Shown here in pieces: positions 1 through 6,065 of a DNA stretch of 13,874 bases; the stretch's first letter is position 1, and each line of letters starts with the position of its first letter. Below the pieces are notes generated by a model. The model searched no databases. It was not told the origin of the DNA and saw nothing but the letters and a program-made list of their open reading frames with translations. A program made the position numbers and the translations under genes. The stretch is from Aliterella sp. RAGGC_92. Its GTDB lineage: Bacteria; Cyanobacteriota; Cyanobacteriia; Cyanobacteriales; Chroococcidiopsidaceae. The DNA lies in assembly GCA_030826005.1 (NCBI GenBank), contig JAPJOW010000108.1, positions 1 to 13,874 of the forward strand, read 5' to 3'.

Positions 1-237
1 CTATAACTTAATTATATTAGCGATCCCTTGATATAAAAACCGAAAATATACTGAATAAATTAACCATTACGAAACAATTTATTATTTTGTTCGTGCGGCA
101 AACTCAATTTTTATTGAGAAATTGCTAAAAATCAATAAAGATTTAATATAAAAAATCTATTTCAAACTTAAGGATGATTAATCTTGCTTTTACTGATTGG
201 CATTATAAATGTGTAAGGTTAAGGCAATAAAGCTAGT
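1..237. other. AT-rich upstream region, no gene seen
   Basis: No open frame here looks like a gene. The stretch is very AT-rich. It holds one small perfect hairpin, CTCAAT-TTTT-ATTGAG at 103-118, which is not followed by a T-run. A loose promoter-like pair lies before the first gene: TTGCTT at 184-189 and TATAAA at 204-209. The 14-base spacer is too short for a confident call. The region probably carries the promoter of the tandem TspO-like genes. Confidence 0.4.
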
Positions 238-711
238 ATGGTTAAATCTTGGATGGCGATCGCATTGGTAACGTTTCTAGTTGCCTTTGGCGGCGTGTTA
301 TTCAAACCCCGCGATCTCAAATGGGCTATCCAGTTGCGCCGCCCAAAATGGTTGACCTTTGAGCCATTGATCCCGGTAATTTGGACGGTGATTTTTATCT
401 GCGGTGCTTGGTCGGCTAATATAGTTTGGCAACACGAACCAGGGAGCATCAAAACTTGGCTATTGATGGGCTTGTATTTACTTTTGGAAGTTATTACTGT
501 TTCCTATACTTCCGTAACTCTGAGGCTTCGTAGTCTACTTGTAGGGACGATTTTAGGCGGGTCGGGAGCGGTTTTAAGTATGATTTTAGCGATCGCAATT
601 TTTCCAATATCTCATTTAGCCGCCGGGTTACTTCTTCCTTATATTATTTGGAGTCCTGTAGGTACATATACCACCGAAGAAATGATCCAACTCAATCCTG
701 GCGCAGAATAA
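238..711 (+). CDS. TspO/MBR family membrane protein, copy 1
   Basis: A 157-residue, strongly hydrophobic protein with about five predicted membrane segments, the usual size and topology of the TspO/MBR (tryptophan-rich sensory protein) family. Family-like signatures are an RRPKWLTFE...IP.IWT segment near residues 34-50, in the place of the family's PPW...PVWT loop, and a C-terminal LLLPYIIWSP...LNP segment. TspO proteins bind tetrapyrroles and related ligands in the membrane and have been linked to stress responses. The ligand here is unknown. The first aromatic loop differs clearly from textbook TspO, so this is a divergent branch. ATG 238 has only a weak upstream AAGG. A second copy follows 68 bases downstream, so the two are probably co-transcribed. 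Confidence 0.75.
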   Translation: MVKSWMAIALVTFLVAFGGVLFKPRDLKWAIQLRRPKWLTFEPLIPVIWTVIFICGAWSANIVWQHEPGSIKTWLLMGLYLLLEVITVSYTSVTLRLRSLLVGTILGGSGAVLSMILAIAIFPISHLAAGLLLPYIIWSPVGTYTTEEMIQLNPGAE

Positions 712-779
712 TTCAAAGGGTTGATGGCTCTTAGGTCGTCAAAAAGACAAGATGGGATGAGAAAAGCAACGATAAAAAT

Positions 780-1241
780 ATGATTAAATCTTGGCTGGTA
801 ATTGGGGGTGTAACGCTACTTGTCGCAATGGCGGCGAACTTTTTTACACCAAGCGATCGCAAATGGTTTAAACGCTTACGTCGTCCAAAATGGTTAACCT
901 TTGAATTTGCAATTCCCTTTATTTGGATTACTATTTTTATTTGCGGTGCTTGGTCGGCTTATATAGTTTGGGAAAATAGCAAAAACTGGCTATTAATGGG
1001 ACTGTATTTGCTGCTAGAAATTGTTACTATTGCCTACACTCCAGTAATGTTTAGACTTCGTAGTTTGAAAATTGGCACAATTATCGGCGGTACGGGTGCA
1101 ATTATCGGAGTTTTACTTACCTTATTAGTATTACCAGTTTCCGGTTGGGCAGCATTGTTACTTGTTCCCTATATACTTTGGAGTCCTATCGGCACTTATA
1201 CTACTTGGGAGATGATGAAACTAAACCCTCAAAACGCTTAA
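780..1241 (+). CDS. TspO/MBR family membrane protein, copy 2
   Basis: A 153-residue paralogue of the preceding gene. Aligned by hand, about 92 of 153 positions are identical, with one 4-residue gap near the WLLMGLYLLLE segment. The most conserved blocks are RRPKWLTFE, IFICGAWSA, WLLMGLYLLLE and WSPxGTYTT, so both copies appear under constraint and neither shows decay. The predicted topology is again about five membrane helices. The gene starts at ATG 780 without a clear Shine-Dalgarno and follows copy 1 in the same direction. A pair of strong palindromes lies just after the stop. The family call rests on the C-terminal PYILWSP...LNP pattern and size; the role is inferred as ligand or tetrapyrrole sensing or transport. 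Confidence 0.75.
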   Translation: MIKSWLVIGGVTLLVAMAANFFTPSDRKWFKRLRRPKWLTFEFAIPFIWITIFICGAWSAYIVWENSKNWLLMGLYLLLEIVTIAYTPVMFRLRSLKIGTIIGGTGAIIGVLLTLLVLPVSGWAALLLVPYILWSPIGTYTTWEMMKLNPQNA

Positions 1242-1269
1242 GAATTACCTATCTTACAAAAGATTTATT

Positions 1270-1324
1270 AGTCGGCTTAAGCCGACTTGAACTATTAGCC
1301 TGGGGTTTTAACCCTAGGCGGGCT
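1270..1324. repeat. Double palindrome between convergent genes
   Basis: Two adjacent dyads lie in the convergent gap after the second TspO-like gene and before the end of the dipeptidase gene. The first is an 18-bp perfect palindrome, AGTCGGCTTAAGCCGACT (1270-1287). The second (1298-1319) is a 10-bp stem, GCCTGGGGTT with AACCCTAGGC, with one G-T wobble and a 2-base TT loop; a short AGCC/GGCT pair flanks it at 1297-1300 and 1321-1324. Neither has a T-tract. The two-hairpin layout looks like a dispersed cyanobacterial palindromic repeat. It may also act as a bidirectional terminator or mRNA-stabilising element. That role is inferred. Confidence 0.7.
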
Positions 1325-1354
1325 ACAATGATTGGCAAAAATATCAATTGAGCA

Positions 1355-2062
1355 TTATTTGGCGTTTTTGCAAGAAATATAGGTTTCCACTCTCCCGTAA
1401 CGCGCTATCACAGAATTATTACTTAACCACGCCCACATTTGATCGCCTTGGCAAAAATGCCACCATTCCCCAGGATGACGCGCAAAACCAGCATATTCCA
1501 TCACTTCCTTTAGTAGCTGGCGATTGTGATGTGCGGGTAAATTACTATTAGCAAAATAATCGGGATGCGATCGCGCGGATAATTCATCTATAGGCGAACC
1601 CATATCTACAACCTTACCCTTACCATCGACTAAAGTAATATCTACTGCTGCGCCTGTACTATGAGGCGGTGGAGTCAGGGGATTTAAGCTTGGTACTGCC
1701 CAAATTTGATAAACTTGTTGCCAAATATCTTGTCTCTCAGTTATGGATAACGTTTCTATATCAAGCTTTTGCGATTCGACTACCTGGTTAAAAGTGTAAT
1801 CTACCATAAACTGCTGTACGGCAATGGGGCGATAAGCATCAAAAATTTGAATCCGCCAACTGGGATGAATTGACTGTAAGTATTCTTGCGCTTTGATTAA
1901 ATTATCAAGTACAGATTTACGCAGATAGTAGGGCGAAAATTCTGCATAAGTCGCCCCTAATAATTGATACGGGTGGGGTGACTCTACAGCAAATATTTCT
2001 AGGGGAATTTGTACTAAAGGTTCGTTGCATTCTGCGATCGCAATTTGCTGATAAGGTTTCAT
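1355..2062 (-). CDS. ddpX: D-alanyl-D-alanine dipeptidase, VanX/DdpX family
   Basis: A 235-residue zinc dipeptidase of the VanX/DdpX (peptidase M15D) family, which cleaves D-Ala-D-Ala. The active-site set is complete. DAYRP at 75-79 holds the substrate-stabilising Arg78. HSTGAAVD at 134-141 gives zinc ligands His134 and Asp141. EWWHF at 199-203 gives catalytic Glu199 and zinc ligand His202. No signal peptide is seen, so it is probably cytoplasmic, recycling peptidoglycan-derived dipeptide; vancomycin resistance would need vanH and vanA partners, which are absent. It starts at ATG 2062, inside the stop of yidD (ATGA overlap), so it is translationally coupled to yidD. It could also act on other dipeptides. 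Family assignment is firm; substrate is inferred. Confidence 0.9.
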   Translation of the reverse strand: MKPYQQIAIAECNEPLVQIPLEIFAVESPHPYQLLGATYAEFSPYYLRKSVLDNLIKAQEYLQSIHPSWRIQIFDAYRPIAVQQFMVDYTFNQVVESQKLDIETLSITERQDIWQQVYQIWAVPSLNPLTPPPHSTGAAVDITLVDGKGKVVDMGSPIDELSARSHPDYFANSNLPAHHNRQLLKEVMEYAGFARHPGEWWHFCQGDQMWAWLSNNSVIARYGRVETYISCKNAK

Positions 2063-2295
2063 TTTATAGCTTCTTTCGGTAATGGCGGTACGGGATCGTA
2101 ACCTCCTGGATGCAACGGATGACAGCGCAAAATTCTTTTTATTGCCATAAAACTACCTTTTATTGCCCCAAATCTCTCTATAGCTTCAATGGCGTACATC
2201 GAACAAGTGGGGTGAAATCGACAAGTAGGCGCAAATAAAGGCGATATAAACAACCGATAGCCACGAATTAGCCACAACAGCAGCACTTTAATCAT
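2059..2295 (-). CDS. yidD: Membrane protein insertion efficiency factor YidD
   Basis: A 78-residue protein matching the YidD family closely, with the hallmark order GYRLFISPLF, CRFHPTCSMYAIEAIERFG, and RCHPLHPGGYDPVP near the C terminus. The three conserved cysteines are present. YidD is a small membrane-associated protein thought to help YidC/Oxa1-type insertion of proteins into the inner membrane, and here perhaps the thylakoid membrane. In many bacteria it lies between rnpA and yidC. Here it is detached from that cluster and sits upstream of a dipeptidase gene, overlapping it by 4 bases. It diverges from the phytol kinase gene across a 70-base gap that must hold both promoters. Confidence 0.95.
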   Translation of the reverse strand: MIKVLLLWLIRGYRLFISPLFAPTCRFHPTCSMYAIEAIERFGAIKGSFMAIKRILRCHPLHPGGYDPVPPLPKEAIK

Positions 2296-2365
2296 ATTCT
2301 TTGCTTCAGCTTAGAAAGAATCTACTACATTTGTATAAAGGAGCTTATTTTTTAGTTTAGATACT

Positions 2366-3061
2366 TTGGATACTTCACTTTCGCCGATTATTGTACAAAT
2401 TGCGATCGTCGTACTTTGGATAGGCTTACTTTTACTTGTAGCATCTTTGCTCAATCGCTTTGGTAATCGCAACCCCGAAGTTATCCGCAAAGTTGTACAT
2501 ATTGGTACAGGTAATATAATTTTACTAGCTTGGTGGCTGCATATTCCCGCTTTTATTGGCGTTGGCGCTTCCATTTTGGCGAGTATTGTTACTTTGTTGT
2601 CTTATCGCTTCCCGATTTTACCGGGAATCAATAGTGTCGGGCGCAAAAGCTTGGGTACGTTTTTTTATGCGGTAAGTATTGGCGTATTAGTTGCTTGGTT
2701 TTGGACTATCAATCGCCCCCAGTATGCAGCTTTAGGCATATTAGTTATGGCTTGGGGAGATGGTTTAGCGGCTATAATCGGTCAAAAATTTGGCAAACAT
2801 CCTTACAAAATTTGGGACAATAAGAAAAGCTGGGAAGGTTCTGGGACAATGGCTGTAGTTAGTTTTATTGTTTCGTGCTTAATTTTTCTGAGCGTCCAAG
2901 GAAATAATTGGCAAACTTGGCTAGTATCTTCATTAGTGGCACTATTGGCAACAACTTTAGAAGCTTTTTCTGTTTATGGTATTGATAACTTAACCGTCCC
3001 TTTGGGTAGTGCGGCTTTAGGCTTTTGCTTAATCGAAGTTTTGCCCCGTTATTTAGGTTAG
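2366..3061 (+). CDS. Phytol kinase (VTE5-like), TTG start
   Basis: A 231-residue polytopic membrane kinase of the CTP-dependent phytol/dolichol kinase family. Matching blocks are RKVVHIGTGN (41-50), GRKSLGTFFYA (92-102), the cytidylyl/phosphate motif region MAWGDGLAAIIGQKFGKHPYKIW (128-150) with the following KKSWEGSGTM, and EAFSVYGIDNLTVPLG near 199-214. It should phosphorylate phytol released from chlorophyll, feeding tocopherol or phylloquinone synthesis and chlorophyll recycling. The frame has no ATG or GTG ahead of the conserved part: an in-frame TAA stops it at 2336-2338, and TTG 2366 is the only usual start. A strong AAAGGAG-like site (2338-2343) lies about 22 bases upstream of that TTG, which is too far, so the true initiation codon may be a rarer one nearer 2350. 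Confidence 0.88.
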   Translation: MDTSLSPIIVQIAIVVLWIGLLLLVASLLNRFGNRNPEVIRKVVHIGTGNIILLAWWLHIPAFIGVGASILASIVTLLSYRFPILPGINSVGRKSLGTFFYAVSIGVLVAWFWTINRPQYAALGILVMAWGDGLAAIIGQKFGKHPYKIWDNKKSWEGSGTMAVVSFIVSCLIFLSVQGNNWQTWLVSSLVALLATTLEAFSVYGIDNLTVPLGSAALGFCLIEVLPRYLG

Positions 3062-3316
3062 AGTATCTACCTACAGAAATAAAAAGCGGGAACGCATTTT
3101 TACAACTAATTTCTCCCTACAAGTGGGTTTGCAATTTTTAACATCTACTTAAAGGCTGCTTAAAAGGAGAAATTTATTAACTCTTTTGATTGATTAATAA
3201 AAAGCAATTTGTATACAAAATAAGTACAAGCAATACAAATGATTATTTATCTGTTTTGCTAGGTCGTAGCAGGCGTTTTGCTGTTTGTCCTGCTAGTTGA
3301 TTCCTAAAGGAGAACG

Positions 3317-3388
3317 ATGTCTAAGGAACAAGCGATCGCCCTTGGCGCTACGCTTTGCGTAATCGCACATCTTGCCATTGATTTGTAG
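3317..3388 (+). CDS. Possible 23-residue peptide containing repeat copy 1
   Basis: ATG 3317 is preceded by a strong AAAGGAG (3306-3312) four bases upstream and opens a 23-residue frame ending at TAG 3386-3388. The peptide is mostly hydrophobic after MSKEQ. About half of it is translated directly from the 35-bp repeat at 3332-3366. Two readings are possible: a real tiny membrane peptide, or the start of a former gene cut short by arrival of the repeat. I recognise no family. The good ribosome site is the only positive evidence, so confidence is low. Confidence 0.2.
   Translation: MSKEQAIALGATLCVIAHLAIDL
3332..3366 (+). repeat. 35-bp HIP1-ended structured repeat, copy 1
   Basis: This 35-base unit begins with GCGATCGC and recurs once, 189 bases downstream (3521-3555), with a single difference (C here, T there). 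Every base but one fits a three-way fold: an outer stem GCGAT/ATCGC, an inner hairpin CGCC-CTT-GGCG, a single C, and a second hairpin TACGC-TTT-GCGTA. It may be a small non-autonomous dispersed repeat or a unit conserved for its folded RNA or DNA. It lies in frame within the short ORF at 3317-3388. Confidence 0.75.
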
Positions 3389-3520
3389 TTTCCGCTAATT
3401 GGTAGTGGTGTAGGGTTTTTATCGTTTCCCCTATTTTGTAGTTATCGAAGGGACACTAAACTGTCCATCAGAACAGCCTAAGATAATTAGCACTGGTTAG
3501 ATACACTTTTAACGGAAACT

Positions 3521-3555
3521 GCGATCGCCCTTGGCGCTATGCTTTGCGTAATCGC
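3521..3555 (+). repeat. 35-bp HIP1-ended structured repeat, copy 2
   Basis: Second copy of the 35-base unit, 34 of 35 bases the same as copy 1. The one difference, C to T at 3540, lies in the stem of the second hairpin. It turns a C-G pair into a T-G (U-G in RNA) pair, so pairing is retained. The copy is direct (same strand) and the flanks of the two copies differ, so the unit itself is the repeated element rather than a larger duplication. Confidence 0.75.
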
Positions 3556-3578
3556 GCAAGTAACTAATTTGCTTTCAT

Positions 3579-3620
3579 AAAAAAGTTGGTAAAAATGAAA
3601 CTATTTTCACCAACTTTTTT
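3579..3620 (-). terminator. Strong A/T-flanked hairpin terminator
   Basis: A perfect 12-bp stem, AAAAAAGTTGGT (3579-3590) with ACCAACTTTTTT (3609-3620), is extended after one A-C mismatch by five more pairs (AAAAT/ATTTT), leaving a 6-base loop. T-runs flank it on both strands, so it can terminate from either side. Its most obvious client is the minus-strand 49-codon gene whose stop lies 27 bases upstream in that gene's reading direction. It would also block plus-strand transcription from the repeat-rich gap. Confidence 0.85.
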
Positions 3621-3646
3621 GAGTATTCTGTTCAAAACAATTTCTT

Positions 3647-3796
3647 TTATTGCCAATGAGCGCCGGGCTTAAAAGGCTCACCCGCAAAAGGTTGTACGCC
3701 AATCAAAGGATATTCATCATCGGTAGGGCTAAAAATTCGTCCTACTCCTTCAAACAGATATTGCACAATGCTGATAACTCTTTGAGAAATATTCAT
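3647..3796 (-). CDS. Small conserved-looking protein, 49 residues
   Basis: A 49-residue frame beginning MNISQRVISIVQYLFEGVGR, then an acidic and proline-rich IFSPTDDEYPLIGVQPF segment, and ending near PFKPGAHWQ. ATG 3796-3794 is preceded by a near-perfect GGAGG nine bases upstream. A slightly earlier ATG overlaps that site but stops after three codons. A strong terminator follows the stop by 27 bases. Ribosome site, full codon frame and terminator together make this a convincing transcription unit. The N-terminal half may form an amphipathic helix; the rest looks extended. The pattern resembles short hypothetical proteins I associate with cyanobacteria, but I cannot name a family or function. 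Confidence 0.7.
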   Translation of the reverse strand: MNISQRVISIVQYLFEGVGRIFSPTDDEYPLIGVQPFAGEPFKPGAHWQ

Positions 3797-3855
3797 AAAA
3801 CCATACCTCCAAGCAACTGCCAAGGAATGTTGTTAGTTGCATTTTAAGGTCAAAA

Positions 3856-3957
3856 ATGAGTAAACACTCGCTCTCTCAATCATTTGCAAGCATTCTCAGT
3901 ATTTGTTTGCTTATATTCGCATTACTTTATATAAAAACTACCATAAAGAAAAGTTAA
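3856..3957 (+). CDS. Possible 33-residue single-span membrane peptide
   Basis: ATG 3856 has a modest AAGG (3846-3849) six bases upstream and opens a 33-residue frame stopping at TAA 3955-3957. The peptide has a polar N terminus (MSKHSLSQS), one hydrophobic stretch of about 18 residues (FASILSICLLIFALLYI), and a basic tail (KTTIKKS). This is a classic single-span small membrane protein layout with the positive end inside. It lies between the divergent 49-residue gene and pncB, so the same DNA must also serve as promoter. Chance hydrophobic frames are common in AT-rich DNA, so this is only a candidate. Confidence 0.25.
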   Translation: MSKHSLSQSFASILSICLLIFALLYIKTTIKKS

Positions 3958-3980
3958 TTATTTGACTATTTTCTATATTT

Positions 3981-3994
3981 GTACCGAATAATAC
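3981..3994 (+). promoter_or_regulatory. GTA-N8-TAC dyad, NtcA-like site upstream of pncB
   Basis: GTACCGAATAATAC fits the GTA-N8-TAC consensus of the cyanobacterial nitrogen regulator NtcA. Its centre is about 51 bases before the start expected from the TATAAT at 4027-4032, and 32 bases separate it from that -10 box. The classic activating arrangement has about 22 bases between site and -10 box. The site may therefore act from an upstream position, bind something else, or be chance. Nitrogen control of NAD synthesis would be reasonable, since NadE uses glutamine. Confidence 0.35.
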
Positions 3995-4007
3995 CAAAAA
4001 TTTTTGG
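3994..4007. promoter_or_regulatory. 14-bp perfect palindrome, candidate NrtR operator
   Basis: CCAAAAATTTTTGG is a perfect 14-bp palindrome that overlaps the expected -35 position of the pncB promoter, a typical repressor location. The operon encodes its own NrtR-like regulator, so this is the most attractive operator candidate. The AT core is low in complexity and I cannot confirm a match to a published NrtR motif. Confidence 0.35.
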
Positions 4008-4032
4008 GTGTTTTGGTGAAATGTACTATAAT
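4004..4032 (+). promoter_or_regulatory. Predicted promoter of the NAD operon
   Basis: A consensus -10 box TATAAT (4027-4032) is preceded by a weak -35, TTGGGT (4004-4009), at the ideal 17-base spacing. Transcription would start near 4039, leaving a leader of about 20 bases before ATG 4060 that includes GAGG (4046-4049). The weak -35 beside two dyads suggests regulated use. Confidence 0.6.
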
Positions 4033-4059
4033 TAAAAAAACTATCGAGGTAGCTGCGCC

Positions 4060-5466
4060 ATGACTACTTCCCCTAATTGGGAGTGTCTGCAAGATAATCA
4101 CTTACAATCAATAGCACCAACTCAAGAATTAACTTTAACCGAAGGACAAGATTACAGTTTATTAACAGACCTATACCAGCTTACAATGGCAGCCAGCTAT
4201 GTAGGCGAAGGTGTAGAAACAAAACAAGCCAGCTTTGAATTATTCGCGCGCAAATTGCCCGAAGGGTTCGGTTATTTAATTGCTATGGGTTTGGCGCAAG
4301 CCTTAGAATACTTAGAAAAGTTTTGTTTTAGCGCTGCGGGATTAGAAGCCTTAAAAGCAACGGGAATTTTTGCCCACGCACCCGATAAATTTTGGGCTTT
4401 ACTTGCTAGTGCGCGGTTTACAGGCGATGTTTGGGCTGTACCAGAAGGGACGGCAGTTTTTGCCAACGAACCATTATTACGGGTAGAAGCTCCATTATGG
4501 CAAGCTCAATTAGTAGAAACTTACTTACTTAATACCTTAAATTACCAAACTTTAGTAGCCACAAAAGCGGCTCGTTTGCGGGATGTAGCGGGGGCGGAGG
4601 CGACTTTATTAGAATTTGGTACGCGGAGGGCTTTTAGTCCGCAAGGCTCTTTGTGGGCGGCACGGGCGGCTTTAGCAGCCGGATTTGATGCAACATCTAA
4701 TGTACTCGCGGCATTGAAATTAGGACAAAAACCTAGCGGTACAATGGCTCATGCTTTAGTTATGGCACTAACGGCGTTAGAAGGTACTGAGGAGCAAGCT
4801 TTTACAGCCTTTCAGCGCTATTTCCCTAGTGGGACGTTGTTAATTGATACCTTTGATACTGTGGCGGCGGCGGAAAAATTGGCGCAAAGGGTTAATGCTG
4901 GAGAGATTCAGTTAGCTGGAGTAAGGATAGATTCAGGGGATATAGAGCATTTATCTAAAATAGTGCGAAATCTTTTGCCAAATGTCCCGATTATTGCTAG
5001 TGGCGATATTGATGAAACCGAAATTGCCAGATTAAAAGCTAACGGTGCTTGCATTGATGGTTATGGAATCGGGACAAAATTAGTGACGGGAGCGCCTGTA
5101 AATGGAGTGTATAAGCTAGTAGAAATTGACGGTATCCCCGTCATGAAAAACTCTACAAGTAAAGTGACTTATCCAGGACGCAAGCAAATTTGGCGAAGTT
5201 TGGAAAATGGGAGATTGCAGGACGAATTAGGATTGATTGACGAGAAAAAACCGCCAGATCGAGTGCCATTATTGCAGTTGGTAGTTAAACAGGGACAAAG
5301 GTTACAATTACCAGAAAGTTTAGCGGATTTGCGATCGCGTACAAGTAATTCTGTAGCTAGTTTGCCCCCAGAATGTAGAAATATCAACGCTCCTGTAAGT
5401 TGTAAAGTAAATATTTCTCCTGATTTGCAGAAGTTAACTCAAAAAGTAAGCGAAAACAAAAGATGA
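4060..5466 (+). CDS. pncB: Nicotinate phosphoribosyltransferase
   Basis: A 468-residue nicotinate phosphoribosyltransferase (EC 6.3.4.21), first step of the Preiss-Handler route: nicotinate plus PRPP, with ATP, gives nicotinate mononucleotide. Visible signatures are LTDLYQLTMAASY (35-47), EFGTRRAFSPQG (185-196), SGTMAHAL (226-233) with the His231 expected to be phosphorylated, LIDTFDT (261-267), GVRIDSGD (287-294), ASGDIDE and GYGIGTKLVTG, then the KLVEIDGIPVMKNS segment. The first 30 residues look like a non-conserved extension, but ATG 4060 has GAGG ten bases upstream and a good promoter close by, so I keep it. First gene of the operon; its stop overlaps the nadD start (ATGA). Confidence 0.97.
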   Translation: MTTSPNWECLQDNHLQSIAPTQELTLTEGQDYSLLTDLYQLTMAASYVGEGVETKQASFELFARKLPEGFGYLIAMGLAQALEYLEKFCFSAAGLEALKATGIFAHAPDKFWALLASARFTGDVWAVPEGTAVFANEPLLRVEAPLWQAQLVETYLLNTLNYQTLVATKAARLRDVAGAEATLLEFGTRRAFSPQGSLWAARAALAAGFDATSNVLAALKLGQKPSGTMAHALVMALTALEGTEEQAFTAFQRYFPSGTLLIDTFDTVAAAEKLAQRVNAGEIQLAGVRIDSGDIEHLSKIVRNLLPNVPIIASGDIDETEIARLKANGACIDGYGIGTKLVTGAPVNGVYKLVEIDGIPVMKNSTSKVTYPGRKQIWRSLENGRLQDELGLIDEKKPPDRVPLLQLVVKQGQRLQLPESLADLRSRTSNSVASLPPECRNINAPVSCKVNISPDLQKLTQKVSENKR

Positions 5467-6065
5467 GAGTTGCATTGTTTGGTACAAGCGCCGACCCGCC
5501 AACTTCTGGACATCAAAAAATTCTAAGTTGGCTTTCCGAGCATTACGACTGGGTAGCAGTTTGGGCGGCGGATAATCCCTTAAAGTCTCATCAAACGGCT
5601 TTAGCCCATCGTAGTACCATGCTGCGATTGCTGATTGAAGAAATGCGATCGCCACGACATAATATTGGGTTTTATCCCGAACTTAGCAGCCGTCGCACTC
5701 TAGAAACTTTGGAAAAAGCGAGAAAGTTGTGGAGTTCCGAGCAGGTAGATTTTACCTTGGTTATTGGTTCAGATTTAGTTAGCCAATTACCCCGTTGGTA
5801 CAAAGTCGAGGAATTGTTACAGCAAGTTCAAATTTTGGTTGTCCCCAGACCAGGTTATACACTGGAAAATGAGGACTTACACAAATTGCAAGATTTAGCG
5901 CTGGGTGTAGAAATTGCCGATCTTACTGGGCTAGATGTATCTTCTACAGCGTACCGCGACTATGGCGACGATCGCGCGATAACTCCTCCAATTCAAGCCT
6001 ATATTCATCAAGAGCATTTGTACAAGTGCCAGCACCTATCCAGAAAAAGTTTGCCGATTCACTAA
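5463..6065 (+). CDS. nadD: Nicotinate-nucleotide adenylyltransferase
   Basis: A 200-residue NadD (EC 2.7.7.18) that joins nicotinate mononucleotide to ATP to form deamido-NAD. The nucleotidyltransferase phosphate-binding motif is GTSADPPTSGH (7-17), in which the first histidine of the usual HxGH is threonine (TSGH), a substitution I associate with cyanobacterial NadD. The second motif VSSTAYR (159-165) matches the ISSTxxR signature. The GSDLVSQLPRWYK block (102-114) is typical of the substrate loop. The start overlaps the pncB stop by ATGA, indicating coupled translation. The last 40 bases overlap the next gene, which begins at a GTG in another frame. Confidence 0.95.
   Translation: MRVALFGTSADPPTSGHQKILSWLSEHYDWVAVWAADNPLKSHQTALAHRSTMLRLLIEEMRSPRHNIGFYPELSSRRTLETLEKARKLWSSEQVDFTLVIGSDLVSQLPRWYKVEELLQQVQILVVPRPGYTLENEDLHKLQDLALGVEIADLTGLDVSSTAYRDYGDDRAITPPIQAYIHQEHLYKCQHLSRKSLPIH

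Larger units (their letters stand above)
3062..3646. other. Long gap with repeats and palindromes
   Basis: No conventional gene is visible in this part of the 1-kb gap. It holds an AT-rich inverted repeat, TTTATTAA/TTAATAAA (3173-3201), that could weakly end the phytol kinase transcript. It also has a 12-bp perfect palindrome TTTGTATACAAA (3208-3219) and a hairpin TAGCAGG/CCTGCTA (3267-3295) with a 15-base loop. A strong SD with a 23-codon ORF (3317-3388), two 35-bp repeats and a terminator hairpin (3579-3620) complete it. The mixture of repeats and short open frames suggests remnants of rearrangement rather than a lost single gene. Confidence 0.5.

Noticed and set aside
1145..1351. 68-residue plus-strand frame running over the double palindrome
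   Set aside because: Its first half overlaps the TspO-like gene in another frame and the rest is translation of the repeat.
1355..2062. Vancomycin-resistance role for the VanX-like dipeptidase
   Set aside because: No vanH, vanA or two-component genes are nearby; the gene is coupled to yidD, so a housekeeping or recycling role is simpler.
3387..3520. Inverted repeat AGTTTCCG...CGGAAACT about 120 bases apart
   Set aside because: Eight-base inverted matches are expected by chance over this distance, and no element boundaries are visible.
3650..3847. 65-residue plus-strand frame
   Set aside because: It lies opposite the minus-strand 49-residue gene, has no ribosome site, and shows no protein-like composition.
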